Below, in pieces: positions 56,399 through 64,000 of a DNA stretch of 64,000 nucleotides (positions are counted from its first letter, which is position 1; the number at the start of each line of letters is the position of its first letter). The stretch is from Aquibium sp. ELW1220. Lineage in GTDB: Bacteria > Pseudomonadota > Alphaproteobacteria > Rhizobiales > Rhizobiaceae. The DNA lies in contig NZ_JAOAOQ010000026.1 of the NCBI RefSeq assembly GCF_030398385.1, positions 22,896 to 86,895 of the forward strand. Direction: 5' to 3'. Under the pieces are notes generated by a model that did not search any database, was not told where the DNA came from, and saw only the letters and a list, made by a program, of their open reading frames with translations. Position numbers and translations under genes: made by a program.

Positions 56399-57442
56399 AT
56401 GAAGGCGGCGGCGAAAAAGACGTCCCCCAAACCCAGGGCAGATGCCGACGGCGTCGCCGCGGTGAAGACCCCCAGGCCCGTCGAATTCGACAAGGAGCAG
56501 GAACTGTCCGCCTATCGCGGCATGCTGCTCATCCGCCGTTTCGAGGAAAAGGCCGGCCAGCTCTACGGCATGGGCTTCATCGGCGGGTTCTGCCATCTCT
56601 ACATCGGCCAGGAAGCGGTGGTGACCGGTCTTCGCATGGCGATGAAGGACGGCGACCAGATGATCACCGCCTATCGCGACCACGGCCACATGCTGGCCAT
56701 GGACATGTCGCCGCGCGGCGTGATGGCCGAGCTGACCGGCCGCCGGGGAGGTTACTCCCGCGGCAAGGGCGGCTCCATGCACATGTTCTCCAAGGAGAAG
56801 AACTTCTACGGCGGCCACGGCATCGTCGGCGCGCAGGTGTCGCTCGGCACCGGTCTCGCCTTCGCCAATCGCTACCGCGAGAACGACTTCGTCTCGCTCA
56901 CCTTCTTCGGTGACGGTGCGGCCAACCAGGGCCAGGTCTACGAGAGCTTCAACATGGCCTCGCTGTGGAAGCTGCCGGTGATCTACGTCATCGAGAACAA
57001 CCGCTACGCCATGGGTACTTCGGTGACCCGCTCGTCCGCCGAGACCGACTTCTCGCATCGCGGCATCTCCTTCAAGATCCCCGGCATCCAGGTCGACGGC
57101 ATGGACGTGCGCGCCGTGAAGGCTGCGGGCGACCTCGCCCTCGACTGGTGCCGCACCGGCAAGGGGCCGATCATCCTGGAGATGCAGACCTACCGCTACC
57201 GTGGCCATTCGATGTCCGATCCGGCGAAGTACCGTTCGAAGGACGAGGTCCAGAAGATGCGGTCCGAGCACGACCCGATCGAGCAGGTGAAAGCCCGGCT
57301 GGTCGAGAAGAAGTGGGCGAGCGAAGAGGAGCTGAAGGCGATCGACAAGGAGGTGCGCGACATCGTTGCCGATTCGGCCGAATTCGCGCAGACCGATCCG
57401 GAGCCTGATGTCGCGGAGCTCTACACCGACATCCTGCGCTGA
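56399..57442 (+). CDS. pdhA: Pyruvate dehydrogenase E1 component subunit alpha
   Basis: A 347-residue E1-alpha subunit that with E1-beta decarboxylates pyruvate on thiamine diphosphate. The TPP motif runs from FFGDGAANQGQ (Gly171) to IENNRYAMGT (about residue 200). The phosphorylation-loop-like RYRGHSMSDPAKYRSKDEV is present. The first 30 residues are Lys/Pro-rich and may be disordered. It starts the pdh gene set. Confidence 0.97.
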   Translation: MKAAAKKTSPKPRADADGVAAVKTPRPVEFDKEQELSAYRGMLLIRRFEEKAGQLYGMGFIGGFCHLYIGQEAVVTGLRMAMKDGDQMITAYRDHGHMLAMDMSPRGVMAELTGRRGGYSRGKGGSMHMFSKEKNFYGGHGIVGAQVSLGTGLAFANRYRENDFVSLTFFGDGAANQGQVYESFNMASLWKLPVIYVIENNRYAMGTSVTRSSAETDFSHRGISFKIPGIQVDGMDVRAVKAAGDLALDWCRTGKGPIILEMQTYRYRGHSMSDPAKYRSKDEVQKMRSEHDPIEQVKARLVEKKWASEEELKAIDKEVRDIVADSAEFAQTDPEPDVAELYTDILR

Positions 57443-57454
57443 CGAACCGGTTCG

Positions 57455-57730
57455 ATGAGCGCGATCCCGGATCCAACCGTTCTTCTGCTTGCAGTCGGCG
57501 TCGCCGTGCTGTTCGGCTGGTTCTTCTGGTTCGTGATCGCTCACACCTTCGGTACGGTGCGCCACATGTCGCGGATGCTCGACGAACGTTCCGAAAAGCA
57601 GCGCGCCGCCATCGCCGGTCCGGTCACCCGGCCGACGCCGCTGTGGCTCGTCGCGATCCGCGTCATTCTCATCGCTACGCTGGTCGGCCTCCTGGCCTAC
57701 CAGTTCGCAGGCAAGTTCCAGATCCGCTGA
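57455..57730 (+). CDS. Small two-helix membrane protein between pdhA and pdhB
   Basis: A 91-residue protein with two hydrophobic helices: LLLAVGVAVLFGWFFWFVIAH (residues 9-30) and WLVAIRVILIATLVGLLAYQF (residues 63-85), separated by a basic loop. I do not recognise a family. It is 12 bases after pdhA and 30 before pdhB on the same strand, so it must be co-transcribed with PDH genes. Function unknown; membrane attachment of the complex is speculation. Confidence 0.7.
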   Translation: MSAIPDPTVLLLAVGVAVLFGWFFWFVIAHTFGTVRHMSRMLDERSEKQRAAIAGPVTRPTPLWLVAIRVILIATLVGLLAYQFAGKFQIR

Positions 57731-57760
57731 ACGCGGACGATTTAGATAGGTGAGGACCCC

Positions 57761-59197
57761 ATGCCCGTCGACATCCTGATGCCGGCCCTCTCGCCCACGA
57801 TGGAAGAGGGCACGCTGTCGAAATGGCTGAAGAAGGAGGGCGACAGCGTCGCCCCCGGCGACGTGATCGCCGAGATCGAGACCGACAAGGCGACCATGGA
57901 AGTGGAAGCCGTCGACGAAGGCACCCTGGGTAAAATCCTGGTCGCCGAGGGCACCGAAAACGTCAAGGTGAACACGCCGATCGCGGTGCTGCTGGCCGAG
58001 GGCGAGAGCGCGGGAGACGCGGCCCCGGCCAAGCCCGCCGCGCCCGAGGCCTCCGCGAAGCCCGACGCCGACACGCCGAAGGCAGCAGCCGACGACGCCG
58101 GCGGCAAGGAGCGCCAGGCGACCGACGAGCCGGCCGACAAAGAAGCGCTGTCGGTTCCCGCCCAGCCGAAGGAGGCGGTCGCCGCCGATCCCGACATCCC
58201 GGCCGGCACCGAAATGGTGCCGACCACCGTGCGCGAGGCGCTGCGCGACGCCATGGCCGAGGAAATGCGCCGCGACCGCGACGTCTTCATCATGGGCGAG
58301 GAAGTGGCCGAGTACCAGGGCGCCTACAAGATCACGCAAGGGTTGCTGCAGGAATTCGGCGCGAAGCGCGTCGTCGACACCCCGATCACCGAGCACGGCT
58401 TTGCCGGCGTCGGCGTCGGTGCCGCCATGTCCGGTCTGAAGCCGATCGTCGAGTTCATGACCTTCAATTTCGCCATGCAGGCGATCGACCAGATCGTCAA
58501 CTCCGCTGCCAAGACCCTCTATATGTCGGGCGGCCAGATGGGCGCGCCGATCGTCTTCCGCGGCCCCAACGGCGCTGCCGCGCGCGTCGGCGCCCAGCAC
58601 AGCCAGGACTACGCCGCCTGGTACGGCCACATCCCCGGCCTCAAGGTCGTCCAGCCCTATACGGCCGCCGACGCCAAGGGCCTGCTCAAGGCGGCGATCC
58701 GCGACCCCAATCCGGTGATCTTCCTCGAAAACGAGATCCTCTACGGCCAGACCTTCGACGTGCCGAAGCTCGATGATTTCGTCCTGCCGATCGGCAAGGC
58801 GCGCATCCACCGCAAGGGCAAGGACGCCACGATCGTCTCCTTCGGCATCGGCATGACCTATGCGGTGAAGGCCGCCGACAAGCTCGCCGAGGAGGGCATC
58901 GAGGTCGAGATCGTCGACCTGCGCACCATCCGGCCGATGGATCTCGACACGGTCATCGAGAGCGTGAAGAAGACCAATCGCCTCGTCACCGTCGAGGAAG
59001 GCTTCCCGCAGTCGTCGGTCGGCGACCACATCGCCAGCCAGGTGATGCAGCGCGCCTTCGACCATCTCGACGCGCCGGTGATCACCATCTGCGGCAAGGA
59101 CGTGCCGATGCCCTACGCCGCCAACCTCGAAAAGCTCGCGCTGCCCAATGTCGGCGAGGTGGTCGAGGCGGTGAAGGCGGTGTGCTACCGTCGCTGA
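57761..59197 (+). CDS. pdhB: Pyruvate dehydrogenase E1 component subunit beta with lipoyl domain
   Basis: A 478-residue E1-beta with an N-terminal lipoyl domain (residues 1-80; lipoyl Lys43 in [10 protein letters not shown]) joined by an Ala/Pro/Asp-rich linker to the transketolase-like E1-beta domain (from about residue 150). The E1-beta part has [40 protein letters not shown] and [14 protein letters not shown] lipoyl domain on E1-beta is normal in Alphaproteobacteria, not an assembly error. Confidence 0.97.
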   Translation: MPVDILMPALSPTMEEGTLSKWLKKEGDSVAPGDVIAEIETDKATMEVEAVDEGTLGKILVAEGTENVKVNTPIAVLLAEGESAGDAAPAKPAAPEASAKPDADTPKAAADDAGGKERQATDEPADKEALSVPAQPKEAVAADPDIPAGTEMVPTTVREALRDAMAEEMRRDRDVFIMGEEVAEYQGAYKITQGLLQEFGAKRVVDTPITEHGFAGVGVGAAMSGLKPIVEFMTFNFAMQAIDQIVNSAAKTLYMSGGQMGAPIVFRGPNGAAARVGAQHSQDYAAWYGHIPGLKVVQPYTAADAKGLLKAAIRDPNPVIFLENEILYGQTFDVPKLDDFVLPIGKARIHRKGKDATIVSFGIGMTYAVKAADKLAEEGIEVEIVDLRTIRPMDLDTVIESVKKTNRLVTVEEGFPQSSVGDHIASQVMQRAFDHLDAPVITICGKDVPMPYAANLEKLALPNVGEVVEAVKAVCYRR

Positions 59198-59221
59198 TCG
59201 AAGGTCGGGAGGGACCGCGAA

Positions 59222-59845
59222 GTGAGCGCATCCGCAACGGACAGGAAGAGGCCGGCCACATACGCCGATCTCGAAGCCGTGCCGGAGCATCTGGTCGCGG
59301 AGATCATCGATGGGGTGCTGCGGACTCACCCGCGACCGTCCTTCCGGCATGGTGGAGCGGCAAGCGCCCTGAACATCCGCTTGGGCGGCGCGTTTCAGTT
59401 CGGTGGCGGCGGTCCAGGCGGCTGGATTTTCGTCGTTGAACCGGAATTGAGACTGGGCGCGCATGTCCTGGTGCCCGACATTGCCGCGTGGCGGCGGGAG
59501 AGGCTGGCAGGCCTGCCCGAGACCAGTATTGCCCAGGTCGCGCCGGACTGGGTGTGCGAAGTGCTCTCCGGTTCGACGGAACGGCGCGACAGAACCGTCA
59601 AGTCACGTATCTTCGCTGAAGAAGGCGTTGCGCATTTCTGGCTGATTGATCCGCGTCAGCAAATTCTGGAAGCTTTCGAACTCAACGATGGCCGTTGGCT
59701 GAAGCTCGGAGCGTGGGGGTCCGACGATGAAGTCCGCGCCGCGCCTTTCGACGCCATTGCCTTCTCGCTCGCCGACCTGTGGCCATTCGACCGGCCGCTC
59801 GGCATGAACGAAGACCCCACGCCCTATTACGCCGGAGACAGATAG
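59222..59845 (+). CDS. Uma2-family PD-(D/E)xK nuclease-like protein
   Basis: A 207-residue Uma2 (DUF820) protein. The restriction-endonuclease-fold signature is seen as VPDIAAWRRERL, then VCEVLSGSTERRDRTVKSRIFAEEGVAHFWLIDP, with Asp, Glu and Lys at the usual catalytic places; the site looks intact. The start is GTG at 59222 with GGGAGGG upstream. It lies inside the PDH operon between pdhB and pdhC, one base before the pdhC start. Biological role unknown. Confidence 0.87.
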   Translation: MSASATDRKRPATYADLEAVPEHLVAEIIDGVLRTHPRPSFRHGGAASALNIRLGGAFQFGGGGPGGWIFVVEPELRLGAHVLVPDIAAWRRERLAGLPETSIAQVAPDWVCEVLSGSTERRDRTVKSRIFAEEGVAHFWLIDPRQQILEAFELNDGRWLKLGAWGSDDEVRAAPFDAIAFSLADLWPFDRPLGMNEDPTPYYAGDR

Positions 59846-61252
59846 ATGCCCATCAACATCACCATGCCGGCCCTCTCGCCCACCATGGAGGAGGGCAACC
59901 TCGCCAAGTGGCTGGTCAAGGAGGGTGACCATGTCGCGCCCGGCGACGTGATCGCCGAGATCGAGACCGACAAGGCGACGATGGAAGTGGAAGCCGTCGA
60001 CGAGGGCACGGTGGCGAAGCTCGTCGTGCCGGCCGGTACCGAGGGCGTGAAGGTCAACGCGGTGATCGCGATCCTGGCCGCCGAGGGCGAGGATGCCGGG
60101 GCTGCGGCCAAGGGCGGAGACGGAGCCGCGCCCGCCAAGGCCGAGGCGCCCAAGGGTGGGGCGCCAATCTCCCCACCCGTGGGGGAGATGTCGGCGAAGC
60201 CGACAGAGGGGGGCGCTGCCCCGCCGAGTTCTCCGTCCGTCACGCCCCCCTCTGCCCTGCCGGGCATCTCCCCCACGAGGGGGGAGATCAGCCAGTCTCG
60301 CATCTTCGCTTCCCCGCTCGCCCGCCGCATCGCCAGCGAGGCCGGCGTGGAGCTCTCCGCCATCGAGGGCTCCGGCCCGCATGGACGGGTGGTGAAGGCC
60401 GACGTGGAGAAGGCGGTCGCGGGCGGTGCCAAGGCCCCGGCGCAGAAGGCTGCTCCTGCCGCTGCAGAAGCGCCAGCCGCAGCCGCGCCGGCCGCCAGAC
60501 CGATGTCCGACGACACCGTGCTGAAGCTGTTCGAGGAGGGTTCCTACGACCTCCTGCCGCATGACGGCATGCGCAGGACGATCGCCGCGCGGCTGACCGA
60601 ATCGCACCAGACCGTGCCGGCCTATTTCGTCTCGATGGACTGCGAGATCGACGCGCTGCTCAAGCTGCGCGCCGAGATCAACGCGGCGTCGCCGATGCTG
60701 AAGACCGAGAAGGGCGAGGTGCCCGCCTACAAGCTCTCCGTCAACGACTTCATCATCAAGGCGATGGCGCTCGCGCTGCGCGACGTGCCGATGGCCAACG
60801 CCTCCTGGACGTCGACCGCCCGCGTCCGTCACAAGCACTCCGACGTCGGCGTGGCCGTGGCGATCCCCGACGGGCTGATCACCCCGATCATCCGCAAGGC
60901 GGAAGCGAAGACGCTGTCCGTCATCTCCAACGAGATGAAGGACCTGGCCAAGCGCGCCCGCGACAAGAAGCTGAAGCCGCAGGAATACCAGGGCGGCACC
61001 ACGGCCGTGTCGAACCTCGGCATGTTCGGCGTCTCGAACTTCACCTCCATCATCAACCCGCCGCATGCCTCGATCGTCTCGATCGGCGCGGGCGTCGAGA
61101 AGCCGGTGGTGAAGAAGGGCGCAATCGTCGTCGCCACCGTCATGACCGCCACCTTCGCCTTCGACCACCGCGTCATCGACGGGGCGCTGGGGGCGGAACT
61201 CGCAGCGGCGTTCCAGCGGCATATCGAGAAGCCGATGGGCATGCTGGTCTGA
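59846..61252 (+). CDS. pdhC: Dihydrolipoamide acetyltransferase (PDH E2)
   Basis: A 468-residue E2 core. Domains: lipoyl (residues 1-80, Lys43 in EIETDKATM), a linker, the E3/E1-binding PSBD (about 151-190, ASPLARRIASEAGVELSAIEGSG), a second Ala-rich linker, and the acetyltransferase domain with FDHRVIDG (His441, Asp445) near the C-terminus. The first linker (residues about 108-148) contains an in-frame palindromic repeat (60167-60288), giving SPPVGEMSAKP...LPGISPTRGEIS, unlike normal linkers. The function should remain intact. Confidence 0.97.
   Translation: MPINITMPALSPTMEEGNLAKWLVKEGDHVAPGDVIAEIETDKATMEVEAVDEGTVAKLVVPAGTEGVKVNAVIAILAAEGEDAGAAAKGGDGAAPAKAEAPKGGAPISPPVGEMSAKPTEGGAAPPSSPSVTPPSALPGISPTRGEISQSRIFASPLARRIASEAGVELSAIEGSGPHGRVVKADVEKAVAGGAKAPAQKAAPAAAEAPAAAAPAARPMSDDTVLKLFEEGSYDLLPHDGMRRTIAARLTESHQTVPAYFVSMDCEIDALLKLRAEINAASPMLKTEKGEVPAYKLSVNDFIIKAMALALRDVPMANASWTSTARVRHKHSDVGVAVAIPDGLITPIIRKAEAKTLSVISNEMKDLAKRARDKKLKPQEYQGGTTAVSNLGMFGVSNFTSIINPPHASIVSIGAGVEKPVVKKGAIVVATVMTATFAFDHRVIDGALGAELAAAFQRHIEKPMGMLV
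60167..60288 (+). repeat. Palindromic repeat inserted in frame in pdhC
   Basis: The element opens with ATCTCCCCACCCGTGGGGGAGAT (hairpin, written here as two arms ATCTCCCC and GGGGGAGAT), has a central pair CAGAGGGGGGC/GCCCCCCTCTG, and closes with CATCTCCCCCACGAGGGGGGAGAT as another hairpin. This is the form of a common rhizobial intergenic repeat, here read through as part of the E2 linker. Confidence 0.8.
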
Positions 61253-61296
61253 CTGAAACCCTCCCCGCAAGGGGGATGGGAGCTCTGGAGCGCCTC

Positions 61297-61935
61297 ATGA
61301 AAACCGTCCTCTGCTACGGCGACTCGCTCACCTGGGGCTATTCGGCCGAAGGCCCGTCGCGCCACGCTTACGCCGACCGCTGGCCAAGCGTGCTGCAGGC
61401 GGCCCTCGGGCACCAGGCGGTGGTGATCGCGGAGGGGCTGAACGGCCGCACGACGGCCTTCGACGACCATCTCGGCGGGGCCGACCGCAACGGGGCACGG
61501 GCGCTGCCCGTTTCGCTCGTCAGCCACGGGCCGCTCGACCTCGTGATCCTGCTGCTCGGCACCAACGACATGAAGCCCTTCGTCTGCGGCCGCGCGATCG
61601 GCGCCAAGCAGGGCATGCGACGGCTGATCGACATCGTGCGCGGCACGACCTATCCGCTCGGCGCCGAGGCGCCGGACATTTTGATCGTCGCGCCGCCGCC
61701 GCTGAACGAGACGGCAGATCCCGACTTCGCGGCGATGTTCGAAGGCGGCATCGCCGAGTCCGGCATGCTGGCCAGCCTCTATTCCGACCTCGCCGACGAT
61801 GCGGGCTGCGGCTTCTTCGACGCCGGTTCGGTGGTCGAGACGACGCCGCTCGACGGGGTGCATCTCGACGCGGCCGGTACGCGCGCGCTCGGCAGGGCGC
61901 TCGAGCCGATCGTGCGCATGATGCTGGGGCTCTAG
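61297..61935 (+). CDS. SGNH/GDSL hydrolase (arylesterase-like)
   Basis: A 212-residue cytosolic hydrolase of the SGNH fold. Blocks are present: CYGDSLTWGY with the catalytic Ser, EGLNGRTT (Gly block), LLGTNDMK (Asn block) and DGVHLDAAG with the Asp and His. This fits the arylesterase/acyl-CoA thioesterase I-like group. The ATG at 61297 is preceded by CTGGAG. It is not related to PDH in function; it just follows pdhC. Confidence 0.9.
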   Translation: MKTVLCYGDSLTWGYSAEGPSRHAYADRWPSVLQAALGHQAVVIAEGLNGRTTAFDDHLGGADRNGARALPVSLVSHGPLDLVILLLGTNDMKPFVCGRAIGAKQGMRRLIDIVRGTTYPLGAEAPDILIVAPPPLNETADPDFAAMFEGGIAESGMLASLYSDLADDAGCGFFDAGSVVETTPLDGVHLDAAGTRALGRALEPIVRMMLGL

Positions 61936-61962
61936 CGGACGCGGCGACGATCGAAAGGACCG

Positions 61963-61976
61963 TTGATCGAAATCAA
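61963..61976 (+). promoter_or_regulatory. Perfect FNR box upstream of the DUF465 gene
   Basis: TTGATCGAAATCAA is a perfect match to the FNR consensus TTGAT-N4-ATCAA. It lies 54 bases upstream of the DUF465 gene start at 62031. No other low-oxygen gene is nearby, so this points to a further target of the regulator encoded at 26.9 kb. Confidence 0.82.
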
Positions 61977-62030
61977 GGAGCGGCTTGCCTGCGAAGATAG
62001 CCTGACGACATCGAAACGGGAGACCAACAG

Positions 62031-62300
62031 ATGTCGCACACACCGCACGAACTGGCCGAGGAGTTTCCGGAGCACGGCGCGCTGATCCACCACATGCGCA
62101 TGACGGACGGCCATTTCCACCGGCTGGCCAACGAGTATCATGAGGTGAACCGCACGATCCACCGCGCCGAGACCGACGTCGAGCCGATGGACGACCTGCA
62201 TGTCGCCGAGCTGCGCAAGCGGCGGATGCGGCTGAAGGACGAGATCTACACCATGCTGGTGCGGCACGAGCCGGCGCCGGCGCCCGTGACGGAGGGGTGA
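62031..62300 (+). CDS. DUF465 (YdcH-like) protein with an FNR box upstream
   Basis: An 89-residue, His-rich and highly charged helical protein of the DUF465/YdcH family (FPEHGALIHHMRMTDGHFHRLANEYHEVNRTIHR, then ELRKRRMRLKDEIYTML). Function unknown in the family; many members are small coiled-coil-like. The perfect FNR box 54 bases upstream predicts induction at low oxygen. It lies 85 bases before lpd on the same strand, so lpd may partly share its transcript. Confidence 0.85.
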   Translation: MSHTPHELAEEFPEHGALIHHMRMTDGHFHRLANEYHEVNRTIHRAETDVEPMDDLHVAELRKRRMRLKDEIYTMLVRHEPAPAPVTEG

Positions 62301-62385
62301 GGGCCGAGGGCCTGCGCTTCTCCCGAGACCGGCGGCAGGCAGCGCGTGCTGTCCTTGCCGCCGACCTGTTGAGGAGTGGAAGCGC

Positions 62386-63840
62386 ATGTCCGACACCTAT
62401 GACGTCATCATCATCGGCGGCGGCCCGGGCGGCTACGTCACTGCGGTGCGTGCCGCCCAGCTCGGCCTGAAGACCGCCGTGGTCGAGCGCGAGCATCTGG
62501 GCGGCATCTGCTCCAACTGGGGCTGCATCCCCACCAAGGCGCTCCTGCGCTCCGCCGAGGTACTGCATCTCGCCGAACACGCCAGGGACTACGGGCTGAC
62601 GCTCGAGGGCCGCATCTCGCCCGATCTGAAGGCCGTGGTCGAGCGGTCGCGCGGCGTCGCCGGCCGCATGAACAGCGGCGTCGCCTTCCTGATGAAGAAG
62701 AACAAGGTCGACGTGATCTGGGGCGAGGCGAAGATCACCGGGGCAGGCAATGGCAGCGCCGAGATCGTCGTGTCGAAGCCGTCGAAAAAGCCGATGCTGC
62801 CGCAGCATCCCGCACCCAAGAACACCAGGGGCGAGGGCACCTACACGGCAAAGCACCTCATCGTCGCCACCGGCGCCCGCCCGCGCGCGCTGCCGGGCAT
62901 CGAGCCCGACGGCAGGCTGATCTGGACCTATTTCGAGGCGATGGTGCCGGAGAAGATGCCGAAGTCGCTGCTCGTGATGGGCTCGGGCGCCGTCGGCATC
63001 GAGTTCGCGTCGTTCTACCGGACGATGGGCGTCGACGTGACGGTCGTCGAGGTGATGAAGCAGGTGATGCCGGTCGAGGACGCCGAGATCTCGGAACTGG
63101 CGCGCAGGCGCTTCGAGAAGCAGGGCATGAAGATCCACCTGGAAGCCAAGGTGGTGAAGGTCGAAAAGGGCGCCGACTCGGTCACCGCCCATGTCGAGAT
63201 GAAGGGCGGCAAGGTGGAGACCATCACCGCCGACCGCATGATCTCGGCTGTCGGCGTCGTCGGCAACGTCGAGGGATTCGGCCTGGAGGAGGTCGGCGTC
63301 AAGACCGAGCGCGGCACGATCGTCATCGATGAATGGTGCCGCACCAACGTGCCGGGGGTCTATGCGATCGGCGACGTCGCCGGTCCGCCGATGCTCGCGC
63401 ACAAGGCCGAGCACGAGGGCGTCATCTGCGTCGAGAAGATCGCCGGCCTGCACCCGCACCCGCTCGACAAGGCGCTGATCCCCGGCTGCACCTACTGCCA
63501 CCCTCAGGTGGCGTCGGTCGGTCTCACCGAGGCGAAGGCGAAGGAGGCCGGCCACGAGGTCCGCGTCGGCCGCTTCCCCTTCGTGGCCAACGGCAAGGCT
63601 GTGGCGCTGGGCGAGGACCAGGGGCTGGTGAAGACGGTATTCGACGCAAAGACCGGGCAGCTCCTCGGCGCCCACATGGTGGGCGCGGAGGTGACCGAAC
63701 TGATCCAGGGCTTCGTCGTCGCCATGAACCTCGAGACCACCGAAGAAGAGCTGATGCATGCCATCTTCCCGCATCCGACCCTTTCGGAGATGATGAAGGA
63801 AAGCGTGCTCGACGCCTACGGCCGGGCGCTGAACGCGTAA
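62386..63840 (+). CDS. lpdA: Dihydrolipoamide dehydrogenase (PDH E3)
   Basis: A 484-residue flavoprotein that reoxidises dihydrolipoamide with NAD+. FAD-binding GGGPGGYV at residues 11-18, redox disulfide GGICSNWGC (C42/C47), NAD-binding VMGSGAVGIEFASFY, and C-terminal HAIFPHPTLSEMMKE with the catalytic His-Glu pair. A 30-residue stretch around 120-145 (KPSKKPMLPQHPAPKNTRGEG) is a lengthened loop seen in the alphaproteobacterial PDH-type form. Last gene of the PDH block. Confidence 0.96.
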   Translation: MSDTYDVIIIGGGPGGYVTAVRAAQLGLKTAVVEREHLGGICSNWGCIPTKALLRSAEVLHLAEHARDYGLTLEGRISPDLKAVVERSRGVAGRMNSGVAFLMKKNKVDVIWGEAKITGAGNGSAEIVVSKPSKKPMLPQHPAPKNTRGEGTYTAKHLIVATGARPRALPGIEPDGRLIWTYFEAMVPEKMPKSLLVMGSGAVGIEFASFYRTMGVDVTVVEVMKQVMPVEDAEISELARRRFEKQGMKIHLEAKVVKVEKGADSVTAHVEMKGGKVETITADRMISAVGVVGNVEGFGLEEVGVKTERGTIVIDEWCRTNVPGVYAIGDVAGPPMLAHKAEHEGVICVEKIAGLHPHPLDKALIPGCTYCHPQVASVGLTEAKAKEAGHEVRVGRFPFVANGKAVALGEDQGLVKTVFDAKTGQLLGAHMVGAEVTELIQGFVVAMNLETTEEELMHAIFPHPTLSEMMKESVLDAYGRALNA

Positions 63841-63854
63841 GCCGCCGCCGGCCG

Positions 63855-63901
63855 CAACGCCTATCCTCCAACCCCACGAAGTGGGGGGGACTCCCCACCG
63901 T
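63855..63901. repeat. Probable truncated intergenic repeat beside the IS fragment
   Basis: After the lpd stop comes GCAACGCCTATCCTCC and a six-pair hairpin CCCCAC-gaa-GTGGGG at 63872-63886, with GGGGGACTCCCC beyond. It looks like part of a rhizobial palindromic repeat cut by the neighbouring IS end. Boundaries are uncertain. Confidence 0.4.
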
Positions 63902-64000
63902 TTAGCAAGAGGTTTTCTGGGTTGCCCGGGAGGGGTCGAAGGAGGTTCCGGCTTTCAGCATGGCGCAGGCGACGTTGAGGAGGCGGTCGGCGACGGAGCG
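63902..64000 (-). mobile_element. C-terminal end of an IS110-family transposase (cut by window edge)
   Basis: The last 99 bases encode, on the minus strand, RSVADRLLNVACAMLKAG then TSFDPSRATQKTSC and a TAA stop at 63902. The VADRLLxVACAMLK...FDP ending is typical of the C-terminus of IS110/IS1111-type DEDD transposases. The rest lies beyond position 64000, so completeness cannot be judged. Confidence 0.75.

Noticed and set aside
57761..59197. Lipoyl domain on E1-beta suspected as fusion error
   Set aside because: This arrangement is known and normal in alphaproteobacterial PDH.
56300..59464. Very long open frame (over 1000 codons) on the minus strand across pdhA-pdhB
   Set aside because: It is antisense to well-conserved PDH genes. 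High GC content keeps the opposite frame open; its composition (Leu, Gly, Arg, Asp, His, Val) shows no family or start signal.
60829..63774. Long minus-strand open frame opposite pdhC, the SGNH gene and lpd
   Set aside because: Runs through four real genes on the other strand and reads as His/Asp/Val-rich shadow sequence.

Overview
The window is one GC-rich, densely coded chromosomal stretch, most likely from an alphaproteobacterium of the Rhizobiales (Phyllobacteriaceae/Mesorhizobium-like; the family is inference). Supporting signs are a circularly permuted two-piece tmRNA gene, a fixGHIS/fixNOQP-type cbb3 oxidase cluster with FNR/FixK boxes, an eno-ftsB-pdhA-pdhB-pdhC-lpd block whose E1-beta carries its own lipoyl domain, and palindromic intergenic repeats of rhizobial type. 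No rRNA, tRNA gene or CRISPR array was seen.

Layout. 0-5.4 kb: an amino-acid-type periplasmic binding protein, the molybdenum cofactor genes mobB and moaA, two drug/metabolite exporters and a small secreted protein, all on the minus strand. 5.5-9.2 kb (plus): DUF971, a serine-hydrolase-like protein, a PPOX flavoprotein, a YnfA-type membrane protein and the AzlCD branched-chain amino acid exporter. 9.2-16.3 kb: a CitE-like lyase with a MaoC hydratase, DUF2336 and DUF533 proteins, parE, a lytic transglycosylase lipoprotein and a DUF2945 protein.

16.4-29.1 kb is a low-oxygen respiration island. It holds ccoGHIS (cbb3 maturation), a small VapBC-like toxin-antitoxin block, ccoNOQP (the oxidase), a hemerythrin-like protein, a secreted DUF7282 protein, an Fe-S FNR-type regulator and hemN. 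FNR/FixK boxes lie before ccoG, between ccoN and the hemerythrin gene, and between fnr and hemN, so the regulator probably controls its neighbours.

29.1-40.8 kb: a YjbQ protein, a GNAT acetyltransferase, a HlyU-like protein, a highly degenerate ABC exporter-like protein paired with a stand-alone cyclic-nucleotide-binding protein, a 0.5 kb repeat-filled gap, an OmpA-like lipoprotein, an L,D-transpeptidase, a dienelactone hydrolase, a CLC channel, a thioesterase and a flavin-linked 2-hydroxyacid dehydrogenase. 40.9-43.5 kb: a second, bd-type terminal oxidase (cydAB plus a DUF2474 small subunit). 43.6-49.4 kb: a giant AsmA protein, then a minus-strand set in which ssrA (tmRNA) lies just upstream of sspB, the adaptor gene for tmRNA-tagged proteins.

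49.4-64 kb: a purine phosphoribosyltransferase, an MFS transporter, a DEAD-box helicase, a 2OG-Fe(II) oxygenase, enolase, FtsB and the pyruvate dehydrogenase genes. The PDH run contains two unexpected genes (a small membrane protein and an Uma2 nuclease-like protein), and pdhC carries an in-frame palindromic repeat in its linker. A perfect FNR box precedes a DUF465 gene just before lpd. The window ends in the C-terminal end of an IS110-type transposase.
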